Assembly: GCF_024459955.1 (NCBI RefSeq)
Contig: NZ_JANFXK010000002.1
Coordinates: forward strand, 186,001 to 250,000
DNA from: Anaerovorax odorimutans
GTDB taxonomy: Bacteria; Bacillota; Clostridia; Peptostreptococcales; Anaerovoracaceae
Length of the DNA stretch: 64,000 nucleotides
Reading direction: 5' to 3'
The notes beneath the pieces were generated by a model. It ran no database searches. It was not told the DNA's origin and worked only from the letters and a program-made list of their open reading frames with translations. Each line of letters opens with the position of its first letter. Positions within the stretch are counted from its first letter, which is position 1. A program made the position numbers and the translations under genes. Shown here one piece after another: positions 1 through 7,351 of the stretch.

Positions 1-70
1 TTTTTTTCGGCAGTTCTCTTTTGAATTCCAGGTTTTTGGATTCACCTTTTAGAATTTCCTGTAAAATCAT
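1..70 (-). CDS. AlbA_2/Schlafen-type putative DNA-binding protein, N-terminal fragment
   Basis: Only the first 23 codons are inside the window; the gene runs off the left edge. The start ATG at 70-68 is preceded by a GGGGG ribosome-binding site (rc of 76-80). The visible peptide begins MILQEILKGESKNLEFK, which matches the usual opening of AlbA_2 (Schlafen-like, 'divergent AAA-4') domain proteins, where an ES.xLEFK motif follows a short helix. Such proteins are often putative transcriptional regulators or ATP-binding proteins of unclear role. Too short a fragment to say more. Confidence 0.6.
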   Translation of the reverse strand, partial: MILQEILKGESKNLEFKRELPKK

Positions 71-131
71 GATATCCCCCTTTTACCGCAGATATGTTCA
101 GTATATCATTTCTTCCCGGAAAATAAACACG

Positions 132-183
132 AAAAAAGCAGATTTCGCAGCGTTTTTCTCGCTCCCGCCGGAATCTGCTTTTT
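132..183. terminator. Hairpin terminator, probably bidirectional
   Basis: The arms AAAAAAGCAGATT (132-144) and AATCTGCTTTTT (172-183) pair across a 27-nt loop and are bounded by A and T tracts, so it can work on both strands. It lies just past the stop of the ribbon-helix-helix gene at 190. Confidence 0.65.
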
Positions 184-189
184 ATCCGT

Positions 190-441
190 CTATTTTTTAC
201 GTTTCTTTACACACTCTGCCAGGAGGTACTCGATCTGCCCGTTGATGGAGCGAAAGTCCTCTTCCGCCCATTTGGCGATTTCATCCCACAGAGACGGCGC
301 GATGCGAAGCAGGATCTGCTTCTTCTTTTTCTCTGACTCTTTGAGTTTTTTCTCCCGGTCTTTTATTTCCTTTTCCAGCGCTTCCAGCTTCGCAAGTTTT
401 TTCTGCAGCTGCTGTTCTTTCAGGTCCAGATTTTCACTCAT
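190..441 (-). CDS. Small coiled-coil / ribbon-helix-helix (Arc-like) protein
   Basis: 83 residues. Residues 1-40 are a Lys/Glu-rich heptad stretch likely to form a coiled coil. Residues about 41-83 (QILLRIAPSLWDEIAKWAEE, then a SINGQIEYLL segment) look like an Arc/MetJ ribbon-helix-helix: a beta strand of alternating residues, then two helices. Proteins of this type bind DNA as dimers. It is the last gene of the ybjQ-SPFH-RHH operon, starting 15 bp after the SPFH stop, so it may regulate that operon, but this is inference. There is no toxin partner beside it, so I do not call it an antitoxin. Confidence 0.7.
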   Translation of the reverse strand: MSENLDLKEQQLQKKLAKLEALEKEIKDREKKLKESEKKKKQILLRIAPSLWDEIAKWAEEDFRSINGQIEYLLAECVKKRKK

Positions 442-456
442 GGTCCTGTCCCCCGT

Positions 457-1458
457 TTAATAGATGGTTCCGCTGTTGACAATGGGCTGGGCTTCTTTGT
501 TTCCGCAGAGCACGACTAATAGATTGCTGACCATGGCGGCTTTTCGCTCTTCATCCAGAACGACGATATCCTCTTCGCCCAACTGGTCCAGCGCCGATTT
601 TACCATGCCCACAGCACCGGTAACGATCTTCTGTCTGGCTGCGATGATGGCGGAGGCCTGCTGTCTTTGCAGCATAGCGGCTGCGATTTCTTCCGCATAG
701 GACAAATGGGTGATTCTCACTTCCAGAACTTCAAGCCCCGCATCTTCAACCCGCTGCTGCAGCTTGCCTTTCATGGTTTCGGCAATTTCCTGGCTGCTGC
801 CCCGCAGGGTCTTTTCATCCGTATCCGTATCCTCCATATTATCGTAAGGGTAAAGTCTGGCTATATTCCGGATTGTGGAATCGCACTGGGTGGACAGGTA
901 CTGGAAATAGTCATCTACATTGAAGACGGCCTTGGTCGGGTTTACTACTTTCCAGACAACGATGGCCCCGATAATAATCGGATTACCCATGGCGTCGTTT
1001 ACCTTCTGGGTGCCGTTGTTGAAGGTCAGGACTTTGGTGGAAACCTTTTTGCTCACCGGCTGTTTTTTGCCTTTACCGTTCTTTTTGTTACTTTCGTTCA
1101 ATTCTTCGAGAAATCCCTCAGGCGCTCCCTGTTTTTCCGCTACTGGATTTCTTCCGGTAGTAAAGGGATTGACGAAAAAGAATCCATGGCTCTTGATGGT
1201 CCCGTAATATTTACCAAACAGAGTCAGCACCAGCGCTTCGTTGGGGTTGATGACTTTCAGCCCTGCGAAAAGCACGCAGATTATGCAGAAAACGATAACC
1301 GACACTGTAATCAAAACAGCCATCTCCTGCATGATTCCAAAAACCATTGCTGCCACAGAAGCCAGCAGCACCAGAATCAGAACCAGCAGCATCGCCATGC
1401 CGTTCAGCGGCTTTAACACTTTTTCTTCAATTTCTGTGTTTACATACTCATTCTTCAT
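457..1458 (-). CDS. SPFH / Band 7 domain membrane protein
   Basis: 333 residues with two hydrophobic N-terminal segments (about 18-40 and 45-68), then a Band 7 domain (about 70-290) with the NPNEALVLTLFGKYYGT opening, an acidic RLYPYDNMED stretch and the terminal helix EEIAAAMLQRQQA found in bacterial SPFH proteins. These proteins oligomerise on the membrane and scaffold microdomains; many are linked to envelope stress. The start follows a clear AAAGGAGG site. It lies between a ybjQ-type gene and an RHH gene on the same strand. The substrate or client is unknown. Confidence 0.9.
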   Translation of the reverse strand: MKNEYVNTEIEEKVLKPLNGMAMLLVLILVLLASVAAMVFGIMQEMAVLITVSVIVFCIICVLFAGLKVINPNEALVLTLFGKYYGTIKSHGFFFVNPFTTGRNPVAEKQGAPEGFLEELNESNKKNGKGKKQPVSKKVSTKVLTFNNGTQKVNDAMGNPIIIGAIVVWKVVNPTKAVFNVDDYFQYLSTQCDSTIRNIARLYPYDNMEDTDTDEKTLRGSSQEIAETMKGKLQQRVEDAGLEVLEVRITHLSYAEEIAAAMLQRQQASAIIAARQKIVTGAVGMVKSALDQLGEEDIVVLDEERKAAMVSNLLVVLCGNKEAQPIVNSGTIY

Positions 1459-1548
1459 TTTACCTTCCTCCTTTTATTCCTGAAATACGGCAGGCATTCT
1501 TGCCCTCCACATTTTTGTTCTCCGGCTCTCAGGCAATCCAGCATGACG

Positions 1549-1860
1549 TTATTTGTATTTGACTGCGGTTCCATAGGCGATGACCTCCGCGGTCCCGTCC
1601 ATGATGGCCGATGTAGCGTATTCGATGCGGATCACTGCGTCCGCTCCCAAGGCCTCGGCTTCTTCGACCATTCGCTGCGTGGCGATGGCCCGGGCTTCGT
1701 TGAGCATCTCGGTGTAGCCGTGCAGTTCGCCGCCCACGACATTTTTCAGTCCGGCCATGATATCCTTTCCGATGTGCTTAGATTGGACAACGTTCCCTTT
1801 GACAATTCCCAGGGCATCGATCTCTTTACCCGGTACGTAGTTGATGTTCAGCAACAGCAT
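1549..1860 (-). CDS. YbjQ/UPF0145 family protein
   Basis: 103 residues covering a whole YbjQ (UPF0145) domain: YVPGKEIDALGIVKGNVV, KDIMAGLKNVVGGEL, a tail helix with EARAIATQRMVEEAEALGAD, and the closing strand EVIAYGTAVKY. The family forms pentamers; its biochemical role is not settled, and 'heavy-metal-binding' in databases is only a label. It is the first gene of the operon with the SPFH protein (90 bp gap). Start ATG at 1860 with GGAGGAAAG upstream. Confidence 0.92.
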   Translation of the reverse strand: MLLLNINYVPGKEIDALGIVKGNVVQSKHIGKDIMAGLKNVVGGELHGYTEMLNEARAIATQRMVEEAEALGADAVIRIEYATSAIMDGTAEVIAYGTAVKYK

Positions 1861-1904
1861 TTTTCTTTCCTCCGTTTATCATCCTTTTATTGCATTAATA
1901 TTTA

Positions 1905-1944
1905 TTTGATATCAAAATAATATCACATTATTATTTTTTGTCAA
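1905..1944 (-). promoter_or_regulatory. Promoter of the ybjQ-SPFH-RHH operon with abutting palindrome
   Basis: Reading the minus strand: -35 TTGACA (1944-1939), 16-bp spacer, -10 TATTAT (1922-1917), immediately followed by the perfect 12-bp palindrome TTTGATATCAAA (1916-1905). A palindrome at the downstream edge of the -10 box is a typical repressor site; the regulator is not identified. Confidence 0.6.
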
Positions 1945-1993
1945 GCGAGCTGTCATAAGTTTTTTTGAATTTGTCTGAAATTTTTTTAATGAC

Positions 1994-2022
1994 TTGACAT
2001 GATTGCAGGCGATTGGTAAAAT
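1994..2022 (+). promoter_or_regulatory. Sigma-A-type promoter for the Rpn-family gene
   Basis: TTGACA (1994-1999), 17-bp spacer, TAAAAT (2017-2022). This predicts a leader of about 100 nt before the TTG start at 2131. A second, weaker pair lies nearer the gene: TTGCCT (2088-2093), 16 bp, TATACT (2110-2115). Confidence 0.55.
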
Positions 2023-2130
2023 ATTACATGTAAATAAATGGATATTTATTCTTGCTGCAGTTTTCCTGCATGTTGAGGAAGATTTCCTTGCCTTCAAGAA
2101 GTAAAATGCTATACTAAAAGGAGTAAGAGA

Positions 2131-2997
2131 TTGGGAAAAAAGAAAGAACTGAAGGATTTGAATTTACTGGATCGATTTTTGTTTGCCGAAGCCGTGGAAG
2201 ACCCGGAGATTTTGCAGGATATACTGGAGATTATTCTAGGCAGAGACGTGGTGCTGAAGCACTTGCCGCAGACGGAGAAAGAAGAGCGGAAGACGGTCTG
2301 GGGCCGCCAGGTCCGGCTGGATGTGTGGGCCATGGATGAGAATGAGGCGATCTACGATACGGAGGTGCAGAAAAAGAATACGCACAACCTCCCCAAGCGG
2401 ACTCGTCTCTATAACGGACTCATCGACAGCAAGCTGTTAGAGTCCGGAGTCCTGGAATATAACCGGTTGAACGATGTGTATATCATCATGATCATGCCCT
2501 TTGATCTGTTTGGCCTTGGCTTGTACCGCTACACCTTCCGTATGGCCTGCAGGGAAGTCCCCGGACTGGAATTGGAGGATGGGGCCACCAGGATTCTGCT
2601 CAACACCAGAGGAACAAACTCTGCGGGCGTCAGCGAGGAACTGATCGCTCTGCTGCGATACATGGAGGATACCTCGAAGGAGGTGGCGGAGCATTCTTCC
2701 AGCGACCGCATTCTAAAAATGCAGGAAAAAATCGAAAAAATCCGATCCAGCGAGGAGATTGGAGTGAAATACATGAACGCATATGAGGAACGGATGCTGG
2801 AGCTGCAGGAGGCCAGGGAAGAAGGGCTACAGGAAGGCCTACAGGAAGGACGGGAGCATGGATTGCAGGAAGGACGCCGGGCTGGCCGGGAAGAGGAACG
2901 AAAAACGATGGCTGCTGAATTAAAGAAACTGGGAATGTCCCCGGAAGAAATTTCGAAAGTCACAAAACTGAGCCTTGAGGAGATTGAGGCATTATAA
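2131..2997 (+). CDS. Rpn-family recombination-promoting nuclease / PD-(D/E)XK putative transposase
   Basis: 288 residues. The core (about 10-170) has the PD-(D/E)XK arrangement: RLDVWAMDENEAIYDTEVQKK contains the catalytic Asp and a later E-x-Q/K pair. The rest resembles the 'Rpn family recombination-promoting nuclease/putative transposase' group, which are solitary Clostridial nucleases. The C-terminus (about 225-255) has a low-complexity run of EGLQEG/GREHGLQEG units, typical of the family and prone to length change. The start is TTG, chosen because AAAAGGAG lies 8 bp upstream. No inverted repeats or target duplications mark it as a mobile element here. Confidence 0.85.
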   Translation: MGKKKELKDLNLLDRFLFAEAVEDPEILQDILEIILGRDVVLKHLPQTEKEERKTVWGRQVRLDVWAMDENEAIYDTEVQKKNTHNLPKRTRLYNGLIDSKLLESGVLEYNRLNDVYIIMIMPFDLFGLGLYRYTFRMACREVPGLELEDGATRILLNTRGTNSAGVSEELIALLRYMEDTSKEVAEHSSSDRILKMQEKIEKIRSSEEIGVKYMNAYEERMLELQEAREEGLQEGLQEGREHGLQEGRRAGREEERKTMAAELKKLGMSPEEISKVTKLSLEEIEAL

Positions 2998-3660
2998 GCT
3001 CAAACTCTGGAAGCCGCTTTATCTAAAAACCGACCAAAAGCAGTATACATATTTCTGCCTGCTTTTCTGCGTCTTCTCAAATAAATAACACAGCTGGTTC
3101 CCCCTGAAAGCACTTGAATCCGGGTGTCTTCAGGGGATTTCTTTGCGGCATTTACGGCTGCGGCCGGACATTTTGCGACCAAGAGGCTCTTTTCCTGCTG
3201 ATGGCTGCGGGATTTGTAAGCAAAACCGAGATTTGGTCGCAAGGCTGCAATCCATCGCTCGCTGTCTGAAAGAACCTCATAATTCATATAACACACATGA
3301 TACAGGCCGCATATACGTCTTACCCCACAAGCAAGCAGGTTATAACGGTTCAGAAAAGCTGTTGCAAAACGGCATCTACTTTTCTACTATAATTTATTAA
3401 AGCGTTTCCGGCGCTTTCGCTATAAAGAAATATGCAAAGCAGATGTTTTTTCAACGTTTCTCTCTACCGCAGCATGCGAAAAAGCAAAATTGGATGGAAT
3501 CTGAAGCTTTAAATGCTGCAAACCCATTGCTTTCGTCCGCTTTACCCATATTTTTTTCAAAAAGCTCCAAAGAAGCAGTGGCCTCCTGTTCCGGGCAGAT
3601 CGCCAGGTATCTTGCGAGAACATTGCGGGAACATTGCCAGAATATCGCAAAAGTATTGCA
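2998..3660. other. Intergenic region with a 70-bp repeat and no convincing gene
   Basis: 663 bp between the convergent Rpn and MerR genes. It contains one copy of the 70-bp TTGCGACCAA...TTGGTCGCAA repeat (3173-3242). The open frames here lack ribosome-binding sites and family matches. Around 3446-3463 the sequence TTTTTTCAACGTTTCTC recurs in reverse near 55523-55539. Confidence 0.6.
3173..3242 (+). repeat. 70-bp inverted-repeat-ended element, copy 1
   Basis: Starts with TTGCGACCAA and ends with its exact reverse complement TTGGTCGCAA. The interior (…ATGGCTGCGGGATTTG…AAAACCGAGA) is similar to the copy at 62811-62880, which has exactly the same length and the same 10-bp ends. A third, diverged copy is at 34331-34400. 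Confidence 0.75.
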
Positions 3661-3663
3661 AAA

Positions 3664-3688
3664 CCCGGCGGCACAATGTGCCGCCGGG
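3664..3688 (-). terminator. Strong GC-rich terminator hairpin after the MerR gene
   Basis: CCCGGCGGCAC (3664-3674) pairs with GTGCCGCCGGG (3678-3688) around a 3-nt loop. On the minus strand the stem is followed by TTTT. It sits 22 bp beyond the stop of the MerR-family gene. Confidence 0.7.
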
Positions 3689-3709
3689 GAAAACATCCAT
3701 TCAGGCATT

Positions 3710-4528
3710 TTATTTCTTTTTCACCGGGAAGCAGACTTCTGTCACCAGCTCTTCTGGGTTCTGCGTCTCTGACGGCCTAACATGGTAGATGCAAAAGGAG
3801 GTTCCATCGAATTCATAGCCATTGTCCCTGACCCAATTGGCCACTGCCAGATTGACTTCCGTCAGCTTTTCGTAGCTGCCCTTGTAGGTGGCGGAGGCGA
3901 TTTGGCATTGAGGCATGGTTTTAAACTTCACATGCTCGGTATCCTCATAGCTTCCCTTCACTGCAATCTGGATTTCAACATCCACGTCCTGATCCTTGTG
4001 CCCTTCATCGTAAAACAGCGCCAGACCATAACAGGGATCACCCTGCTGCAGATTCATACCTACGGTTTCTTTATACAGCAGTTCCCAGAGAACCCCTTCC
4101 TGGTCGTATGCGGGAATAACCTGGCGCACACTGGCTACATAGCGCTGGGGCATGGTTTTTAAAGTCACATCATATTTCATCATTTCATCGTCCTTTCGTA
4201 GCAGCTGGATCGTGTTGTCGAGGAGCAGCAGCCGCTGATTCAGTTCGTCAGCCTGTTCCTGAAGCTCTTCCTTTTTCAGTACCAGAAACTCCTTTAAGGT
4301 CTCCGGTTCCTCGTAGCTCTGCAAAATTTCCGAAACCATAGACAGGCTGAACCCCATCATCTTCAGGGCGCTTATCCGACCTGCCAGCGGAAGCTGAGCC
4401 TCGCTGTAGTAGCGATATCCGGAAACGGAATCAATTTTTTCAGGCTTGAGGAGTCCGATCTCGTCGTAATGGCGAAGCATACGGATACTGATTCTCGCCA
4501 GCTTTGAAAAATTACCTATTTTTAACAT
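3710..4528 (-). CDS. MerR-family transcriptional regulator with GyrI-like effector domain
   Basis: 272 residues. Residues 1-70 are a MerR winged helix-turn-helix (IGNFSKLARISIRMLRHYDE, GLLKPEKID, GYRYYSEAQL). A coiled-coil dimerisation helix follows (about 75-112). Residues about 118-270 are a GyrI-like/BmrR-type effector-binding domain ending in TEVCFPVKK. Regulators of this BltR/BmrR build sense amphipathic drugs and activate efflux genes from promoters with long spacers. No efflux gene is directly adjacent, so the target is unknown. It is a single-gene unit closed by the hairpin at 3664-3688. Confidence 0.9.
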   Translation of the reverse strand: MLKIGNFSKLARISIRMLRHYDEIGLLKPEKIDSVSGYRYYSEAQLPLAGRISALKMMGFSLSMVSEILQSYEEPETLKEFLVLKKEELQEQADELNQRLLLLDNTIQLLRKDDEMMKYDVTLKTMPQRYVASVRQVIPAYDQEGVLWELLYKETVGMNLQQGDPCYGLALFYDEGHKDQDVDVEIQIAVKGSYEDTEHVKFKTMPQCQIASATYKGSYEKLTEVNLAVANWVRDNGYEFDGTSFCIYHVRPSETQNPEELVTEVCFPVKKK

Positions 4529-4617
4529 TTGTTCTACCTCGCATATGCGTTTTTTGAGCTCAACTAAAGAATACTGCCTGACATGATGTGAGAGTCAAGG
4601 GGAAAGAACAAACTTTT

Positions 4618-5115
4618 TCAATCGTGCGAAAGCTCCTTGCGAAGCACCTCTTTTCCCCGATGATAATTTACCTTTGCAGCAGTTTCACTGATGCCCAGCG
4701 ATTTTCCAATTTCTCGAAAAGAAAGCTCGAAATAAACCCGCAGAATCAACACGTCTTTTTGCTTTTTCTTCAGACCGCCGATTGCCCTGCGCAGTTCCCC
4801 TTTCATCAGTTTTGTTTCACAGATCACTCCCGGATCTTCGCCGCCATCGCAGAGCAATTCTTCTTCCAGCCTGCCAAAGTCCACCGAAACATCTTTATGC
4901 TTCTGCAGATATTTAAAATAGCTATTCTTTGCAATCTGACAGAGCCAGGTAAAAAACTGGCATTTCCCGTTGTACCGATGGATGGAGATGAAGGCCTGGT
5001 AAAAGGCTTCCTGGGTCAATTCTTCGGCAAGAAGGCGATCTCCGCCAGAAAGTCTGAGAAGAAAGGCAAAGAGAGCATGGTAATACTCCTTATATATAGC
5101 ACCGAACTCCTTCAT
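4618..5115 (-). CDS. ECF-type RNA polymerase sigma factor
   Basis: 165 residues. Region 2 is at about 10-75 (AEELTQEAFYQAFISIHRYN then FFTWLCQIAKNSYFKYL), and region 4 at about 110-160 (ALGGLKKKQKDVL-like helix, ELSFREIGKSLGISETAAKV recognition helix, YHRGKEVLRKEL). No C-terminal extension. The start ATG overlaps the stop of the membrane protein gene upstream by 4 bp (ATGA), so the two are translationally coupled. The order is membrane partner first, sigma second, which is the reverse of the usual sigma/anti-sigma order. Confidence 0.9.
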   Translation of the reverse strand: MKEFGAIYKEYYHALFAFLLRLSGGDRLLAEELTQEAFYQAFISIHRYNGKCQFFTWLCQIAKNSYFKYLQKHKDVSVDFGRLEEELLCDGGEDPGVICETKLMKGELRRAIGGLKKKQKDVLILRVYFELSFREIGKSLGISETAAKVNYHRGKEVLRKELSHD

Positions 5116-6089
5116 ACCTGCTCCTTTAGCTCCTTCATCGGCTTCTTTTCGATCAGCACATCGTTATCCTGCGGCCCCGTCTCGCCGCTGGGATCCCAGC
5201 AATCGGGCACTTCCTGATAGAGCTCCAGCTCCGAAGTTTCCTCATTGAAGAAAAGATACGTGCCGTCGGCCAGCGGTTTGCCAAAGTGGGCGGCGGCTTT
5301 CAGTCTGCTCCGTTCTACGGCTTTCTGTCCCCAGTCCGTCTGTCCTTCAATCCAGGTGTTGAGCCGCACGGCCACGGGCTTTGGAAAGCTTTCATAAATT
5401 GACCTGCTTCCGCCATCTCCCAGCTCATAGTCCTTTACGTCCTGAATTTTAAAAGTTTTTCCATCCCAGACTGCGGTCACAATCATGGGCTGCTGTTCAA
5501 ACCCTTTATATCTCGATTCCGGAGCGCCGTCCACGTTCTCGTATACATTTCCCCTGTATTCGAAAAACTGGTAAGCCGCACCTTTCAGATAAATCCTATA
5601 CTGATTTTTATCCTGCTCCACATCCAGAATCGATGCGTCAAAGGTCTTAAAAACATTAAAATACTTGCTATAATCAGCTTTGTCCTTATTGCGTTTTTCC
5701 AGCTGCTCCGTCATCTGCCGGTACTGCTCCGCTGTCAGGACAGGCGGGTTCTCCTCCACTTTCTCCCAAGGCCACAGCCGCATACTATAATTTCTCCCGT
5801 ATTCGGACTCGTATACCACCTGCTTGAATCCCAGAGAATAGTAGACAGTCGTGTCTGTCTGCCCATTATCCACCCCGCCCCTGCCCAGGACAATCGGCGG
5901 AACCTGACTGGTGACCGCAGCTTTATAGTTTACAATACACACGGTAGCCAAAATCACAACGAATACCAGCAGGACAGTCCCCACAATCCTGCGGCGCCTC
6001 ACCTTCCTGGCCAGCAAAGAAAACTTTTGATCCGTCGCCTTACCGGGTTCCGACGTTTTCTCAACTTCCAGATTTCTATTTTCGTCCAT
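5112..6089 (-). CDS. Membrane-anchored protein, probable anti-sigma factor
   Basis: 325 residues from the ATG at 6089; the GTG at 6101 is rejected because it overlaps the AAGGAG ribosome-binding site. Residues about 1-30 are cytoplasmic and basic at the end (LLARKVRRRRIVG), then one transmembrane helix (about 32-53, TVLLVFVVILATVCIV) and a large outside domain of about 260 residues rich in Trp and Tyr. It has no ZAS zinc motif, so the anti-sigma role is inferred only from coupling to the ECF sigma gene. An extracytoplasmic sensor is an alternative. I do not recognise the outer domain. Confidence 0.6.
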   Translation of the reverse strand: MDENRNLEVEKTSEPGKATDQKFSLLARKVRRRRIVGTVLLVFVVILATVCIVNYKAAVTSQVPPIVLGRGGVDNGQTDTTVYYSLGFKQVVYESEYGRNYSMRLWPWEKVEENPPVLTAEQYRQMTEQLEKRNKDKADYSKYFNVFKTFDASILDVEQDKNQYRIYLKGAAYQFFEYRGNVYENVDGAPESRYKGFEQQPMIVTAVWDGKTFKIQDVKDYELGDGGSRSIYESFPKPVAVRLNTWIEGQTDWGQKAVERSRLKAAAHFGKPLADGTYLFFNEETSELELYQEVPDCWDPSGETGPQDNDVLIEKKPMKELKEQV

Positions 6090-6118
6090 AACAATACACA
6101 CTCCTTCGTTTTCTATTT

Positions 6119-6147
6119 GAAACGTTTCGTAAAGTTAATACGTTTCA
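6119..6147 (-). promoter_or_regulatory. Candidate ECF-type autoregulated promoter
   Basis: On the minus strand: TGAAAC (6147-6142), 17-bp spacer, CGTTTC (6124-6119), 30 bp before the start of the membrane protein gene. TGAAAC is the -35 consensus of sigma-W/X-like ECF factors. The downstream box also completes the palindrome GAAACGTTTC (6119-6128). Confidence 0.4.
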
Positions 6148-6275
6148 GACGGAAAAGGTTACACTTTTTTTCATTTGTTTATAGTATAATGTCCTAAAAG
6201 ACAACGACGTATGGGAGTTGCTCCCAACTCTCTCGCCTATTCTTGTCATATGTGCCAAATAAAGGAGGGGCTTTT

Positions 6276-7346
6276 ATGTATCTGCGCAAAGATACTGCCG
6301 CAAAGATTATCCAGGAGATCAGCATGATCCTGGATTACGACATCAATATCATGGATGAAAAGGGGGCTATTTTAGCCAGCACCAACCCGGACCGGGTGGG
6401 AATGTTTCATGAAGGCGCGTTCCGGATCATTCGCCATGGCCTGCGGGAGCTGGCAGTATATGAGGACGGCCAGTATCAGGGCTGCCGCAGGGGAATTAAT
6501 CTGCCCATATTCCTCAACGACAGGATCATCGGCGTAATCGGAATCACAGGGGAAGTGTCGGAAGTGATGAAATACGGCAAGGTACTGAAAAAAATGACGG
6601 AAATCCTTCTGATGGACCTTTTTTCCTACCAGAAGAAAAGCCAGCAGGAACAGGTCCGCCTCATCTTCGTCAATGAATGGATCAATACGCAGCCCTTTGC
6701 CTTTTCGCCCGACTTTAAAGAATCTCTGGCAGAGTATGGGCTTCCCATTGAATCAAGCTACGCGGTCTGTCTGGTGACGCCGGCGTCCGTACTGGAAGAT
6801 GCGGAGGATCTGAAAGAAAGAAGCTTTCTTCATGCCCGAAACGGAGAAACAGGGATTGTGATTTGTGCCGTCTCTTCGGCAGATCAGGCGGAAGCCTTCA
6901 TAAAAAAAGCGGCCCGCAACTCCGGGGCGGATGAATTTCTGTGCGCCATAGGCGGCATGCAGAAGGATTATACCGGAGTCCGTCACTCTTATCGTCAGGC
7001 GCAGAAGCTGATGGCGTTAAAGCGTGGGAAGAAAGGATGTTTTTTCTACGAAGATTCCGTCGCCGAGCTCATTTTAAACGATGTAGACGCGGAATATAAA
7101 GAATTGCTGAGCCGCCAGCTTCTCTCACAGCTGACCCGGCAGGAGCGGCAGGAGTTTGCTGACTTTATGGAGGTTTACATCCGCTGCAACGGTTCGGTCA
7201 ATGCCATTGCTAAAGAACTGTTCGTCCACAAGAACACGGTCCAGTACAAGATCAATAAAATCGTAAGAAAGACAGGGCGTGATCCCCGAGTTCTCAAGGA
7301 TGCCTTCGTCCTGGCCATGACGGCTCAGTGGATGCAAAGAAACTAA
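6276..7346 (+). CDS. CdaR-family (sugar diacid recognition) transcriptional regulator
   Basis: 356 residues from the ATG at 6276, which has AAAGGAGGGG 7 bp upstream; an in-frame TTG at 6243 is upstream of that site and is rejected. Residues 1-130 are a diacid-recognition domain (TAAKIIQEISMILDYDINIM, GILAST-like turn, LNDRIIGVIGITGE). Residues about 290-356 are the PucR C-terminal helix-turn-helix (NGSVNAIAKELFVHKNTVQY, KINKIVRKTGRDPR). E. coli CdaR controls glucarate and glycerate genes, but no such genes are near, so the regulon is elsewhere. A TATAAT lies at 6185-6190. Confidence 0.9.
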   Translation: MYLRKDTAAKIIQEISMILDYDINIMDEKGAILASTNPDRVGMFHEGAFRIIRHGLRELAVYEDGQYQGCRRGINLPIFLNDRIIGVIGITGEVSEVMKYGKVLKKMTEILLMDLFSYQKKSQQEQVRLIFVNEWINTQPFAFSPDFKESLAEYGLPIESSYAVCLVTPASVLEDAEDLKERSFLHARNGETGIVICAVSSADQAEAFIKKAARNSGADEFLCAIGGMQKDYTGVRHSYRQAQKLMALKRGKKGCFFYEDSVAELILNDVDAEYKELLSRQLLSQLTRQERQEFADFMEVYIRCNGSVNAIAKELFVHKNTVQYKINKIVRKTGRDPRVLKDAFVLAMTAQWMQRN

Positions 7347-7351
7347 GCCAC

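Noticed and set aside
2815-2910. Short tandem units in the Rpn-family gene (EGLQEG) as a possible repeat array
   Set aside because: They are part of the coding frame and typical of the family; units are too short and irregular for a CRISPR array.
3000-3296. 98-codon minus-strand frame in the intergenic region
   Set aside because: It overlaps the 70-bp repeat, has no ribosome-binding site, and no recognisable motif.
6243-6275. TTG at 6243 as start of the CdaR-type regulator
   Set aside because: The strong AAAGGAGGGG site lies between it and the ATG at 6276.
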